This document shows, in pieces, positions 1 to 8,274 of a stretch of 64,000 nucleotides of DNA (within the stretch, counting starts at the first letter, position 1; each line of letters begins with the position of its first letter). The stretch comes from Pantoea allii. Lineage in GTDB: Bacteria > Pseudomonadota > Gammaproteobacteria > Enterobacterales > Enterobacteriaceae. The stretch is taken from positions 62,001 to 126,000 of the forward strand of contig NZ_NTMH01000022.1 in NCBI RefSeq assembly GCF_002307475.1, in the 5' to 3' direction. A program made the translations under genes and the position numbers. The notes under the pieces were generated by a model. It had not been told where the DNA came from. It saw only the letters and a program-made list of their open reading frames with translations, and did no database searches.

Positions 1-2
1 TG

Positions 3-563
3 GAAAACGGCTTATTGCCTGCCGCTTTTCTGCCTGGCGACAGCTTGCTGATTCTGGTGGGCGTGCTGATTGCCAAAGGGACCATGGGCTTCCCGCTGAC
101 CATTCTGGTCCTCACGACCGGTGCCAGCCTGGGGTGCTGGGTCAGCTATATTCAGGGCCGCTGGCTGGGGAACACGCCGACGGTTCAAAACTGGTTATCG
201 CACCTTCCTGCCCGCTATCATCAGCGCGCCCATAATCTGTTTCACCGCCACGGCTTATCGGCACTGCTGATTGGTCGTTTTATTGCTTTTGTGCGCACCC
301 TGCTGCCGACGATTGCCGGGCTTTCTGGTTTAAGTAATGCCCGTTTCCAGTTTTTTAACTGGATGAGCGGCTTCTTATGGGTCGTCATCCTTACCGTCCT
401 GGGCTTTGCCTTAGGTAAAACCCCCATCTTCCGCCGTTACGAAGATGAACTGATGTTTTTCCTGATGATGTTGCCGTTGGCGTTACTGGTGATTGGGCTG
501 GTAGGCTCGCTGATTGTGCTGTGGCGTAAGCGCCGGGCAAACCAGCGTGGTGAGGGCTCATGA
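3..563 (+). CDS. yqjA: YqjA, DedA-family inner-membrane protein (5' end cut by window)
   Basis: Inner-membrane DedA/VTT-family protein; in E. coli YqjA is needed for proton-coupled osmoregulation, alkaline pH tolerance and normal envelope and cell-division behaviour, redundantly with YghB. The reading frame is open from base 3, where it already encodes the conserved [13 protein letters not shown] segment, so about 35 N-terminal residues lie outside the window; the ATG at 15 is internal. The DedA signature (FLPGDSLL, then [16 protein letters not shown] near the middle) and two C-terminal membrane segments are visible. The stop codon overlaps the start of mzrA by four bases (ATGA), so the two are translationally coupled as in E. 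coli. Identification is by close similarity over the whole visible length. Confidence 0.95.
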   Translation, partial: ENGLLPAAFLPGDSLLILVGVLIAKGTMGFPLTILVLTTGASLGCWVSYIQGRWLGNTPTVQNWLSHLPARYHQRAHNLFHRHGLSALLIGRFIAFVRTLLPTIAGLSGLSNARFQFFNWMSGFLWVVILTVLGFALGKTPIFRRYEDELMFFLMMLPLALLVIGLVGSLIVLWRKRRANQRGEGS

Positions 564-907
564 AACTGTTACAGGTCATTCCTAAACGCTGGCTTCCCTG
601 GTTAATTGGTGGCGCATTTGCGCTGATTGCTATCAGCATGGTGCCCAACCTGATGCGTCATGAAAACGTGGTACAGATTCGCGTTTCACATGCAGGTGCG
701 CCGATGCCCGATGGCTTCTATCTGTATCAACAGCTGAGCGCTCAGGGCATTCGTATCAAAAGCATCACGCCCTCTGGCGATGCGCTGATTATCCATTTTG
801 ATAATGAAGAGCAGAGTCTGGCCGCGCAGAAAGTGCTGCGTCGCCTGCTGCCAGAGGGGTTTATCGTCGCTCAACACGACCCGATGCCTCACCTTTCTCT
901 CGCCTAG
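560..907 (+). CDS. mzrA: MzrA, modulator of EnvZ/OmpR
   Basis: Small bitopic inner-membrane protein that in E. coli contacts the sensor kinase EnvZ and links CpxAR to EnvZ/OmpR signalling. The 115-residue product has a short cytoplasmic N-terminus, one hydrophobic segment at about residues 11-30 ([18 protein letters not shown]) and a periplasmic domain, slightly shorter than the 127-residue E. coli protein. It overlaps the yqjA stop by four bases and is followed by a terminator hairpin, which closes the yqjA-mzrA transcription unit. Confidence 0.92.
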   Translation: MKLLQVIPKRWLPWLIGGAFALIAISMVPNLMRHENVVQIRVSHAGAPMPDGFYLYQQLSAQGIRIKSITPSGDALIIHFDNEEQSLAAQKVLRRLLPEGFIVAQHDPMPHLSLA

Positions 908-925
908 TCCGTATTCCTTTCTTAT

Positions 926-961
926 CGCTCATCTCACCGACAAGGTGTGCTGAGCGTTTTT
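926..961 (+). terminator. Intrinsic terminator after mzrA
   Basis: Two-part hairpin: CGCTCA (926-931) pairs with TGAGCG (951-956), with an inner CACC/GGTG stem, followed by TTTTT. Confidence 0.75.
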
Positions 962-1094
962 CTGTATATCGGTGATCTTTGGACTTTTTCCACCTGATGT
1001 CTATGCTTAAACTAAGGCTGGTTATCAACGCAGTGCGGAATGCTTGTGCACCGCGTTGAATTAAGTCAGGCAACAATGGAAGGTACAAAGCCTA

Positions 1095-1469
1095 ATGAAA
1101 CACAAATTACTGCTGGGAATGGTGCTGTTTTCTCTTTCAGGCTCGTTGATGGCAGCACAGTCGCTGTGTCAGCAAAAAGAGCAGGATATTCAGCGCGAAA
1201 TCGAGATGGCTCAGAAGCATAACAACCAGCGCCGTGTAAACGGCCTGGAGCGCGCCCTGACCGAAGTGCGGGCAGGATGTACCGATAAAAAGCTTAAAGC
1301 CTCACATCTGGAAAAAATTAACGCTCAGAAGCAGAAAGTGGCTGAGCGTGAGCGCGAACTCAAGGAAGAGCGCGACGAAGGTCATGACAAGGACAAGATT
1401 GCGAAACGCGAACACAAGCTGGAAGAAGCACGCCAGGAGCTTAAGAAGTTACAGGCGGAGCCCTATTAA
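1095..1469 (+). CDS. yqjC: YqjC, DUF1090 periplasmic protein
   Basis: Secreted protein of unknown function. Residues 1-21 form a Sec signal peptide ending in LMA-AQ; the remainder is highly charged and helical, rich in Lys, Glu and Arg (repeated KERERELKEE-type segments), predicting an elongated coiled coil. The 124-residue length and the position directly upstream of yqjD match E. coli yqjC. DUF1090 family; no enzymatic motif seen. It may share a transcript with yqjD (35-base gap). Confidence 0.9.
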   Translation: MKHKLLLGMVLFSLSGSLMAAQSLCQQKEQDIQREIEMAQKHNNQRRVNGLERALTEVRAGCTDKKLKASHLEKINAQKQKVAERERELKEERDEGHDKDKIAKREHKLEEARQELKKLQAEPY

Positions 1470-1504
1470 TCGGATTCAATCTACTGATGTTAAAGGAGTA
1501 TTTT

Positions 1505-1810
1505 ATGTCTAAAGACACATCATCGGAATATTTGCGTGCTGAACTGAAAAACCTGGCGGATACGCTGGAAGAAGTCCTGAGCAGCGGAACTGAAAAATCA
1601 AAAGGTGAACTGGATAAACTCCGTCACAAAGCGCGCGTTGCGCTGGACAGCTCCCGCGAGCGTTTAGGTGAATCCGGTGAGCGCCTGGCGGCCACCACGC
1701 GTGAAGCCGCACAAAAAGCGGATGGTTACGTGCGTGACAACCCATGGCACGGCGTAGGTATCGGTGCGGCGATTGGCGTTGCCATCGGTATGCTGATCTC
1801 GCGTCGTTAA
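1505..1810 (+). CDS. yqjD: YqjD, ribosome-associated inner-membrane protein (ElaB/YqjD/DUF883)
   Basis: Member of the ElaB/YqjD/YgaM family, C-tail-anchored inner-membrane proteins that in E. coli bind 70S/100S ribosomes in stationary phase. The cytosolic part is a charged amphipathic helix; the C-terminus carries a conserved PWHGVGIGAAIGVAIG glycine-zipper membrane segment ending in two arginines. I use the ATG at 1505, which has AAAGGAG upstream, rather than the in-frame start 18 bases earlier; this gives 101 residues as in E. coli. yqjE starts two bases after its stop. Confidence 0.95.
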   Translation: MSKDTSSEYLRAELKNLADTLEEVLSSGTEKSKGELDKLRHKARVALDSSRERLGESGERLAATTREAAQKADGYVRDNPWHGVGIGAAIGVAIGMLISRR

Positions 1811-1812
1811 TC

Positions 1813-2208
1813 ATGACGGATTCACAGCAGAACCACGGACCGGCCAAAGGGGTCATCAACATTGGTCAGCGTATTGTTACCACGCTGGTCAGTATGGTCG
1901 AAACACGCGTTCGTCTTGCAGTGGTCGAGCTGGAAGAAGAGAAGGCCAATCTGATCCAGATGCTGTTGATGCTTGGCCTGACCATGCTTTTCACTGCTTT
2001 TGGCCTGATGAGCCTGATGGTGCTGATTATCTGGGCAGTTGATGCGCAGTACCGTTTAATGGCCATTGCCATCACCACCGGCGTGCTGTTCTTGCTGGCG
2101 CTGATCTTTGGGCTATGGACACTGCGTAAGTCACGTCAGTCCACGCTATTGCGCCATACGCGCAAAGAACTGGCTAACGATCGTGATCTGCTCGAGGATA
2201 ACCACTAA
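1813..2208 (+). CDS. yqjE: YqjE, phage-holin-like DUF1469 membrane protein
   Basis: Inner-membrane protein of the DUF1469/holin-X-like family, function unknown. It has a soluble N-terminus, an amphipathic helix (VETRVRLAVVELEEEKANL) and two adjacent membrane segments at roughly residues 52-77 and 83-105. The start at 1813 directly follows the yqjD stop and gives 131 residues, close to E. coli; a longer frame opening at 1744 merely overlaps yqjD. It overlaps yqjK by one base (TAATG), implying coupled expression of yqjD-E-K. Confidence 0.93.
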   Translation: MTDSQQNHGPAKGVINIGQRIVTTLVSMVETRVRLAVVELEEEKANLIQMLLMLGLTMLFTAFGLMSLMVLIIWAVDAQYRLMAIAITTGVLFLLALIFGLWTLRKSRQSTLLRHTRKELANDRDLLEDNH

Positions 2209-2492
2209 TGAGTTGCCGTGAGCGTCAAGCGCGCATCGATGAACTGCTAAAGCAGGTTCAGCAGCAACGCCTGGATCTGAGCGCGGCGCGGCGTGGCTGG
2301 CTGGAGATCACGGCCTCTTACGACCGTGGCTGGTTTACGTTTTTAAGTTTGAAACGTTATCTGGCCATTGGCAGTAGTGCGTTAGCCATTTATTCCATTC
2401 GCAGCCCTAATCGCCTGCTCCGCTGGGCGAAACGGGGCTTCGGTCTGTGGAGTACGTGGCGCATGGTGAAATCCGCTCTTCCCCCGCGTTGA
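2208..2492 (+). CDS. yqjK: YqjK-like protein
   Basis: 94-residue basic protein with N-terminal helical, Gln/Arg-rich region and a weakly hydrophobic segment (residues about 47-62). It occupies the yqjK position and resembles E. coli YqjK, whose function is not known. The start overlaps the yqjE stop. A strong terminator follows, ending the yqjC/D/E/K unit. Confidence 0.88.
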   Translation: MSCRERQARIDELLKQVQQQRLDLSAARRGWLEITASYDRGWFTFLSLKRYLAIGSSALAIYSIRSPNRLLRWAKRGFGLWSTWRMVKSALPPR

Positions 2493-2499
2493 ATCCCCC

Positions 2500-2533
2500 A
2501 AAGCCAGCCCGATTGCGGCTGGCTTTTGCTTTT
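2500..2533 (+). terminator. Intrinsic terminator after yqjK
   Basis: Stem AAAGCCAGCC (2500-2509) with GGCTGGCTTT (2517-2526), followed by a T-rich run. Confidence 0.85.
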
Positions 2534-2697
2534 TATCAAATTTACTGAATAACATCGACAGTTTATATTGCTTACAACTGTAACCCCTCGCTACTATCAT
2601 CTCCAGCTATCAGCCCGGCTAATCGCCATCATGCGGTTAACGGGAATATTCACTGCGGGCAGCGTCGCCTTGCAAACTTTTAGCATTGGAGCTTATG

Positions 2698-3108
2698 ATG
2701 AAAAAATTCGAAGACAGTGGTTTGTTGGCCGCCCGTATCCTGATGACTATCCTGTTTATCGTTTCTGGCTGGGGCAAAATTACCGGTTATGCTGGCACTC
2801 AGCAGTACATGGAAGCGATGGGCGTGCCGGGTTTCATACTGCCACTGGTTATTCTGCTGGAGTTTGGCGGCGGCCTGGCCATTATGTTTGGCTTCCTGAC
2901 CCGCTTTACTGCGCTGTTTACCGCTGGCTTTACTATTCTGACCGCGTTTCTGTTTCACAGTAACTTCGCAGAAGGCGTTAACCAGCTGATGTTCATGAAA
3001 AACCTGTCTATCGCAGGGGGCTTCCTGGTGTTAGGTTTAGTGGGTCCTGGTGCGTACAGTATTGACCGCCTGATCGGCAAAAAACCACAGGGTGCTCTGG
3101 CGCGCTAA
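2698..3108 (+). CDS. yqjF: YqjF, DoxX-family inner-membrane protein
   Basis: DoxX-family quinone/thiosulfate-oxidoreductase-like membrane protein with four hydrophobic segments. In E. coli the yqjF promoter responds to dinitrotoluene breakdown products through the LysR regulator YhaJ, and the protein is thought to act on aromatic/quinone compounds. The sequence GWGKITGYAGTQQYMEAMG is the family hallmark. Two consecutive ATG codons (2695, 2698) follow GGAG; the second has the better spacing and gives 136 residues. A terminator hairpin follows. yhaJ is also in this window but some 22 kb away rather than next door. Confidence 0.93.
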   Translation: MKKFEDSGLLAARILMTILFIVSGWGKITGYAGTQQYMEAMGVPGFILPLVILLEFGGGLAIMFGFLTRFTALFTAGFTILTAFLFHSNFAEGVNQLMFMKNLSIAGGFLVLGLVGPGAYSIDRLIGKKPQGALAR

Positions 3109-3135
3109 CTGACGCCCGACGCCTCGCGTTATCTG

Positions 3136-3170
3136 AACGCACCGGGTGCTTTCTTCCGGTGCGTTTTTTT
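3136..3170 (+). terminator. Intrinsic terminator after yqjF
   Basis: Stem AACGCACCGG (3136-3145) with CCGGTGCGTT (3156-3165) followed by seven T. Confidence 0.9.
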
Positions 3171-3342
3171 ATGCCCTTCCCCTGCCAAATTGCCCTCACT
3201 GGACCGCCCGAACAGATAACATGCTGTCTTACGCGCGCAGATTTTCTGGTTGAGCGGGATAACACCTCCGCGCCCTGCTTAAGGTAAGCCTAATCTACTC
3301 ATGGAAATATAGCGTTCCGTCTCTCTTCTTTTTGGCAACGCT

Positions 3343-3903
3343 ATGAAAGTGTCTTATGGTCAGTGGCTTCCCCATCACGATGCGCCCTTTTTTCGACGGC
3401 TTCATCTTTTGGTCGCCGTGCTGATCCTTTCGCAGATCATTAATTCCAATTTCACCGCACGTGAAGCGCTCGGCGGGCATAGCCTGGAGACGCTGATAAC
3501 CTGGCTACATATTCTCTCAGGACTGTTGCTGATCGCTGCGGGCGGTATCATGCTCATCTGGATGCGGGTTCAGCGGGGTTTTCGCTGGTACTTCGCCTGG
3601 CTCATGCTGGATTTTCGGGGTATTCGAAACGATGTCGTACAGCTGACCGGCCTGAAACTCCCCCAGGCACATGGCGGTGGCATAGCCGCGACGGTGCAAG
3701 GCCTGGGGGTTATCGCGTTGATCGCGGTCGCCTGTTCTGGTGGGCTATGGTTTTTATTTAACAGTACGTCGCTCGCCACACCTGATTTGACGCGTAAGGT
3801 ATTGCACTGGCATAAATTCCTGACCACCTTTGTAGAGATTTATTTTTACAGCCATGGCGCGATGGGCGTGCTTCATATCCTGCTATCCCGCTATGAAAAA
3901 TAG
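3343..3903 (+). CDS. Cytochrome b561-family (CybB-like) membrane protein
   Basis: Predicted four-helix di-heme cytochrome b561 of the bacterial CybB/Ni-hydrogenase-b type (186 aa), an inner-membrane electron carrier between quinones and redox partners. Visible candidates for heme ligands are His21 in helix 1, His56 in helix 2 (TWLHILSG) and His155/His157 and His171 in the last helix pair (VLHWHKF, SHGAMG). Helices lie at about 20-36, 50-74, 118-138 and 158-180. The gene is not in this place in E. coli. It is followed 65 bases later by a VIT-family transporter gene on the same strand. Physiological partner unknown. Confidence 0.8.
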   Translation: MKVSYGQWLPHHDAPFFRRLHLLVAVLILSQIINSNFTAREALGGHSLETLITWLHILSGLLLIAAGGIMLIWMRVQRGFRWYFAWLMLDFRGIRNDVVQLTGLKLPQAHGGGIAATVQGLGVIALIAVACSGGLWFLFNSTSLATPDLTRKVLHWHKFLTTFVEIYFYSHGAMGVLHILLSRYEK

Positions 3904-3968
3904 CAAAGGACATGCATGCAGGCTGTCGCCCTCCTTGTTAAACGAATCGCTTATCACTGGAAGACCGG

Positions 3969-4661
3969 ATGCTACATAGTGAATCACACAAAATTGCACA
4001 CGCCGGATGGCTGCGGGCCGCCGTGCTGGGCGCGAATGATGGCATCGTATCCACCGCCAGCCTGCTGGCCGGGGTGGTTTCTGCCAGCAGTAGCCATCAT
4101 AACGTGTTGCTCGCCGGGCTGGCAGGCATCGTCGGAGGGGCGATGTCGATGGCAACGGGAGAATACGTCTCGGTGTCCTCACAGTCCGATACAGAAAAAG
4201 CGTCTCTGCTGCAGGAAAAAGCCGAACTGGAGGCCGATTTTGCGGCTGAAACCATGGAGCTTGCGGCTATTTACAGGGCGCGCGGCCTGTCTCCTGAGCT
4301 GGCACATCAGGTGGCAGAGCAACTGATGGCCCATGATGCGTTGGCCGCGCACGCCAGAGATGAACTGGGCATCACGGCCTTCAGCAGCGCGAAACCGCTT
4401 CAGGCCGCCCTGTTTTCAGCAATCAGTTTCGCATCAGGCAGTATTTTACCGTTCGCCATCGCGATGCTCATCACCGGGCCTTTCGCCTTACCCGCCATTG
4501 CGGCCTCGGCGCTCCTGGCGCTGGCGCTGCTTGGCGCGACGGCGGCCCGGGCCGGGGACGCGCCAGTAAGAAAAAGCGTCACGCGGATTTGCTTCTGGAG
4601 CCTGTTGGCGATGGGCCTGTCTGCATCAGTAGGTTATCTTTGCGGACAGGCGCTCGGATAA
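3969..4661 (+). CDS. VIT1/CCC1-family Fe(II)/Mn(II) transporter
   Basis: 230-residue membrane protein of the VIT1/CCC1 family, which moves iron or manganese out of the cytosol in plants and fungi; bacterial members are taken as divalent-metal exporters. Diagnostic motifs are GANDGIVSTASLLAGV in the first membrane segment and GAMSMATGEYVSVSSQSDTEKA after the second, followed by a Glu-rich cytosolic metal-binding helix region (EKAELEADFAAETMEL) and three C-terminal membrane segments. Metal specificity cannot be read from sequence. It shares orientation with the upstream cytochrome and ends in a hairpin shared with the convergent formyltransferase gene. Confidence 0.88.
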   Translation: MLHSESHKIAHAGWLRAAVLGANDGIVSTASLLAGVVSASSSHHNVLLAGLAGIVGGAMSMATGEYVSVSSQSDTEKASLLQEKAELEADFAAETMELAAIYRARGLSPELAHQVAEQLMAHDALAAHARDELGITAFSSAKPLQAALFSAISFASGSILPFAIAMLITGPFALPAIAASALLALALLGATAARAGDAPVRKSVTRICFWSLLAMGLSASVGYLCGQALG

Positions 4662-4670
4662 TCGCCTGAC

Positions 4671-4705
4671 GCAGCATTTGACGCCTTCAGCGCGTCAAAT
4701 GCTGC
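4671..4705. terminator. Bidirectional hairpin between VIT gene and formyltransferase
   Basis: Perfect 14-bp inverted repeat (4671-4684 with 4692-4705, seven-base loop) between convergent genes; its right arm covers the stop codon and last codons of the formyltransferase. No strong T-run, so termination efficiency is uncertain. Confidence 0.6.
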
Positions 4706-5607
4706 CCGACAATCAGCCCGAGCTGGCCTGCCAGCGTGCTGCCTGGGACGGATTCGCCGCCCACAGACTGCCCCTGCAGAATCTCAAGTTGCCCCTGCCC
4801 ACAGCCAATAACCAACGGATTGACTGAAACCACCTCACCAGGCTGACTGACGTTATCCGCCTCAATAACCCGGCTTTCCCAGACGGTAAATCGTTGTGAC
4901 CCATTAACGCTGAAAGCCCCAGGCCAGGGGAATGCCAGCGCACGAATCAGATTATGGTTATCGCTGGCGCTGTCGTGCCAGTTGAGTTGTCCGTCTTCCG
5001 GTTTACGGCTTCCAAAACAGCTGGCTGCGCGTTCGTCCTGGGGGATTTCAGCGAGTTGGCCCGCCACCAGCGCCTTGAGCCAGCCCGGTAGCATCTCCCC
5101 GGTGGTCGCGACTAATCGGGTATGCAGCGCCAGGGCATTGTCCTGCGGATGAATGTCAACGGCCTTCTGCGCCAGAATCGGACCGGCATCAGGGCGTTTG
5201 ATCATACGGTGCAGCGTGACGCCGGTTTGCGTCTCCCCTTTGATAATCACCCAGTTGAGATGGGCGCGGCCACGGTAAGCAGGCAATAAGGCAGCATGCA
5301 CGTTATAAGCCCCTTTTTTTACCGACGACAGAATGGCCTCGCTGAGCACCTGACGGTAGGAAAAGCAGAACAGGTAGTCCGCCTCAAAGTCGGCAATCCG
5401 GGCTTGCCATTCCGCGGTGTTGACATCCTCTGTGATAAAAACCGGGATGTTGTAACCTTCAGCCAGGCGGGCGACAGAACCGTAAAACTGCGTACCGGCA
5501 GCGGGGTCCGCATGGGTAAACAAGGCACTGACCGTGAAACCGGCATCCATTAATGCCTTCAGGCCGGTACAGGCCATTTCGTGATAACCAAAGAGCACCG
5601 CTTTCAT
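4687..5607 (-). CDS. Stand-alone ArnA-like formyltransferase
   Basis: 306-residue protein matching the N-terminal formyltransferase half of ArnA, the enzyme that N-formylates UDP-4-amino-4-deoxy-L-arabinose using 10-formyltetrahydrofolate in polymyxin-resistance lipid A modification. The catalytic set is complete and numbered as in ArnA: Asn102 and His104 in YNVHAALLPAYRG and Asp140 in KRPDAGPIL. The PWPGAF segment and the C-terminal OB-fold-like subdomain are present, but the UDP-glucuronate dehydrogenase half and the rest of the arn operon are absent, so its acceptor sugar is unknown. It may formylate another nucleotide-activated amino sugar. Methionyl-tRNA formyltransferase is less likely because similarity is clearly higher to ArnA. 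Confidence 0.82.
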   Translation of the reverse strand: MKAVLFGYHEMACTGLKALMDAGFTVSALFTHADPAAGTQFYGSVARLAEGYNIPVFITEDVNTAEWQARIADFEADYLFCFSYRQVLSEAILSSVKKGAYNVHAALLPAYRGRAHLNWVIIKGETQTGVTLHRMIKRPDAGPILAQKAVDIHPQDNALALHTRLVATTGEMLPGWLKALVAGQLAEIPQDERAASCFGSRKPEDGQLNWHDSASDNHNLIRALAFPWPGAFSVNGSQRFTVWESRVIEADNVSQPGEVVSVNPLVIGCGQGQLEILQGQSVGGESVPGSTLAGQLGLIVGQHLTR

Positions 5608-5860
5608 TACGCTTTCCTTCTTTTATTGCCTCTTCCAACGGGACAGGCGTGCTGGACGGCTTATCGGGTTCAGGCCGAAGAGGGGCCAATCATAAGGTAT
5701 TCTGTCCTCAAATACGCCTCTGACGCGTTTGCCATATAGCCGTTATTGAGGCTGTTCAGCAAAATATCCGGCAACGCACGTGGTGTGCTGTCGAAGTCAC
5801 CCATAACCACCTATGGTTAGAGCGAGAGATTTTCTTCTTATCCTTTGTATTGGAGACAAC

Positions 5861-6835
5861 ATGGGCCAGTTAATTGACGGTGTCTGGCATGACACCTGGT
5901 ATGACACCAAATCAACCGGTGGGCGCTTTAAGCGCTCAGAATCCGCATGGCGTAACTGGGTGACGCCCGACGGCAGCGCAGGCCCAGGTGGCAAAGCCGG
6001 GTTTACGGCAGAACGCGATCGCTATCATCTTTATGTCTCGCTTGCCTGTCCGTGGGCACACCGCACCTTGCTGATGCGTCAGCTTAAAGGCCTGGATAGC
6101 ATGATTGATGTGTCAGTGGTTCATCCGCTGATGCTGGAAAACGGCTGGACGTTTGATGACAGTTTCCCGGATGCAACCGGAGACAAACTGCATCAAAATG
6201 AATTTCTCTATCAGCTCTATTTACATGCGGATGAGGACTACAGCGGTCGCGTTACCGTGCCGGTGTTATGGGATAAACAGCAGAACACCATCGTCAGTAA
6301 TGAGTCTGCCGATATCATTCGCATGTTTAACAGTGCATTCGATGCCGTGGGTGCACGTGCGGGGGATTATTACCCGGTTGAGCTGCGTGAAAAGATTGAT
6401 GAGCTTAACGGCTGGATCTACGACACCGTTAACAACGGCGTCTATAAAACCGGTTTCGCCACCTCGCAGTCCGCTTATGACGAAGCGGTTAGCGCCCTGT
6501 TCCATTCCCTGTCTCGTCTTGAGCAGATCTTAGGACAGCATCGTTATCTGACCGGCGACAGGATAACCGAGGCTGACTTACGTTTATGGACCACGCTGGT
6601 GCGCTTCGATCCGGTTTACGTCACCCATTTTAAATGTGACCGTCACCGTATTAGCGACTACCTGAATCTGAGCGGTTTTCTGCGTGATATCTACCAAATG
6701 CCCGGGATTGCCGACACGGTAAACCTGCCCCATATTCGCCATCACTACTACTGCAGCCATAAAACCATCAACCCGCATGGTGTCATCTCTGTAGGGCCTG
6801 CTTTTAACTGGGATGAGCCGCACGGTCGCGGTTAG
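5861..6835 (+). CDS. yqjG: YqjG, glutathionyl-hydroquinone reductase
   Basis: Xi-class glutathione transferase that reduces glutathionyl-hydroquinones to hydroquinones with release of GSSG. The catalytic Cys63 sits in the LACPWAHR motif near the start of the thioredoxin-fold domain, and the C-terminal helical domain follows (residues about 170-324). The start at 5861 is preceded by GGAGA and gives 324 residues, close to the 328 of E. coli; the frame is open 16 codons further upstream but without a ribosome-binding site. Transcribed convergently with tdcC. Confidence 0.95.
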   Translation: MGQLIDGVWHDTWYDTKSTGGRFKRSESAWRNWVTPDGSAGPGGKAGFTAERDRYHLYVSLACPWAHRTLLMRQLKGLDSMIDVSVVHPLMLENGWTFDDSFPDATGDKLHQNEFLYQLYLHADEDYSGRVTVPVLWDKQQNTIVSNESADIIRMFNSAFDAVGARAGDYYPVELREKIDELNGWIYDTVNNGVYKTGFATSQSAYDEAVSALFHSLSRLEQILGQHRYLTGDRITEADLRLWTTLVRFDPVYVTHFKCDRHRISDYLNLSGFLRDIYQMPGIADTVNLPHIRHHYYCSHKTINPHGVISVGPAFNWDEPHGRG

Positions 6836-6879
6836 CAGCAGAACGCCGCTCAGGTGAAGATAAACCGGGATGTGAAAGG

Positions 6880-6914
6880 ACCTGACGTGCGCTGGCAGAC
6901 TGCGCACGTCAGGT
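6880..6914. terminator. Inverted repeat between yqjG and tdcC
   Basis: Thirteen-base perfect stem (6880-6892 with 6902-6914, nine-base loop) between convergent genes; no clear T-run on either side. Likely serves both directions. Confidence 0.55.
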
Positions 6915-6935
6915 CAAACCGAGGGGAAATGACCG

Positions 6936-8264
6936 TCAGAAAAACTTATACACAATATTTAAAATAGTGAGTAAGCCGATCGCGGCAACAAAGACGTTAT
7001 CAACCCGGCCTTTATATTTTGCCAGCGCCGGGACTTTGCGGATAGCAAACATCGGTAACAGGCAGAGCAGCGAGGCGATAATCGGCGCACCCATTGCCTC
7101 AATCAGGTCAAGGATATTGGGGTTGAGGTAAGCCACAAGCCAGGTTGATCCCATAATAAAGATCATGCTCAGCGTATTCAGTTTGCGGCTGGACACGGCG
7201 TCTTTATCGCCCTTATAGCGGAACTTAATAATCAGCCCATTCAACCCTTCCAGCGTGCCCAGATAGTGCCCAAAGAACGATTTGAAAATAGCGACTAAGG
7301 CGATCACCGACGCGCTGTATTCCAGCACCGTAGAGAAGGTGGACTTCTCACCAGACATGGATGAAAAGTGGTTTGCCAGATAGGAGAGCACGGGGATATT
7401 TTGTGCTTTAGCGTCCGCCATGTCTTGCGGTGATAAGGTAAACAGACAGCTAAAGGCAAAGAACATCACCACGGCCACCATCAACATGCTGGCGAGCGAG
7501 ATAATCTGGCTGCACTTGTTTTCGGTATAGGTCCGGCCCATTTCCGGCTCGTACTCTTCACGCTTGGAAACCACAAAAGAAGAAACAATCGGCGAGAAAT
7601 TGAACGAGAACACCATAATGGAAATGCCTAACCATACGGTGACCAGAATGCCATCGTGGCCGGTAAAGGTGATATCACTCAGGCTGACCTGATCAATCAC
7701 GGCGGAATTCCAGTACGGGATCAGCGAGAGCGAAATCACCACCAGGCTGGCGATAAACGGAAACACCAGCCAGCTCATCACTTTTACCATCAGGTCTTTG
7801 CCAAACCAGATGACAAAAGCCATCAACAACAGCAGAAACAGCGCTACCACGCCGCGATTCAGTACCGGCAGCTGTAACTGATATTGCCAAAATGCCATAA
7901 AGGTATTGGTGATGGTGACGCCATAGATCCAGAGCAGCGGACAAATCGCAAAAAAATAGAGAAAGGTAATGACCACCCCGCCGGTTTTTCCGAAATGCTC
8001 TTCCACAGTTTCAGTAATATTGCCCGAAACGTTGCTGCCTGACAGGCACAGCCGGGCCAACGCCCGATGGCAGTAAAACGCGATGGGATAGGCGAGTACC
8101 AGCATGATCAAAATAGGAATCAGGCCACCGTAACCGGCCCGGATGGGGAAAAAAAGCACGCCAGCGCCAATGGCCGTACCAAACAGACCCAGTGTCCATG
8201 TGGTATCGGACTTACGCCAGGTCGACGCTTTTTCCTGGTCGAGAATATTTTCAGAATTACTCAT
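6936..8264 (-). CDS. tdcC: TdcC, threonine/serine:H+ symporter
   Basis: Inner-membrane amino-acid permease of the hydroxy/aromatic amino acid permease (HAAAP/SdaC-TdcC) family; TdcC imports L-threonine and L-serine for anaerobic degradation. 442 residues against 443 in E. coli, with about 11 hydrophobic segments starting at [17 protein letters not shown] (residues about 26-42). It starts 10 bases after the tdcB stop, so both are on one transcript. The tdcD-G genes that follow in E. coli are missing. Confidence 0.95.
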   Translation of the reverse strand: MSNSENILDQEKASTWRKSDTTWTLGLFGTAIGAGVLFFPIRAGYGGLIPILIMLVLAYPIAFYCHRALARLCLSGSNVSGNITETVEEHFGKTGGVVITFLYFFAICPLLWIYGVTITNTFMAFWQYQLQLPVLNRGVVALFLLLLMAFVIWFGKDLMVKVMSWLVFPFIASLVVISLSLIPYWNSAVIDQVSLSDITFTGHDGILVTVWLGISIMVFSFNFSPIVSSFVVSKREEYEPEMGRTYTENKCSQIISLASMLMVAVVMFFAFSCLFTLSPQDMADAKAQNIPVLSYLANHFSSMSGEKSTFSTVLEYSASVIALVAIFKSFFGHYLGTLEGLNGLIIKFRYKGDKDAVSSRKLNTLSMIFIMGSTWLVAYLNPNILDLIEAMGAPIIASLLCLLPMFAIRKVPALAKYKGRVDNVFVAAIGLLTILNIVYKFF

Positions 8265-8274
8265 AACTTATCCT

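Noticed and set aside
3916-4569. Out-of-frame ORFs over the VIT-family gene
   Set aside because: Overlap a conserved membrane-protein frame with clear family motifs; composition is shadow-like.
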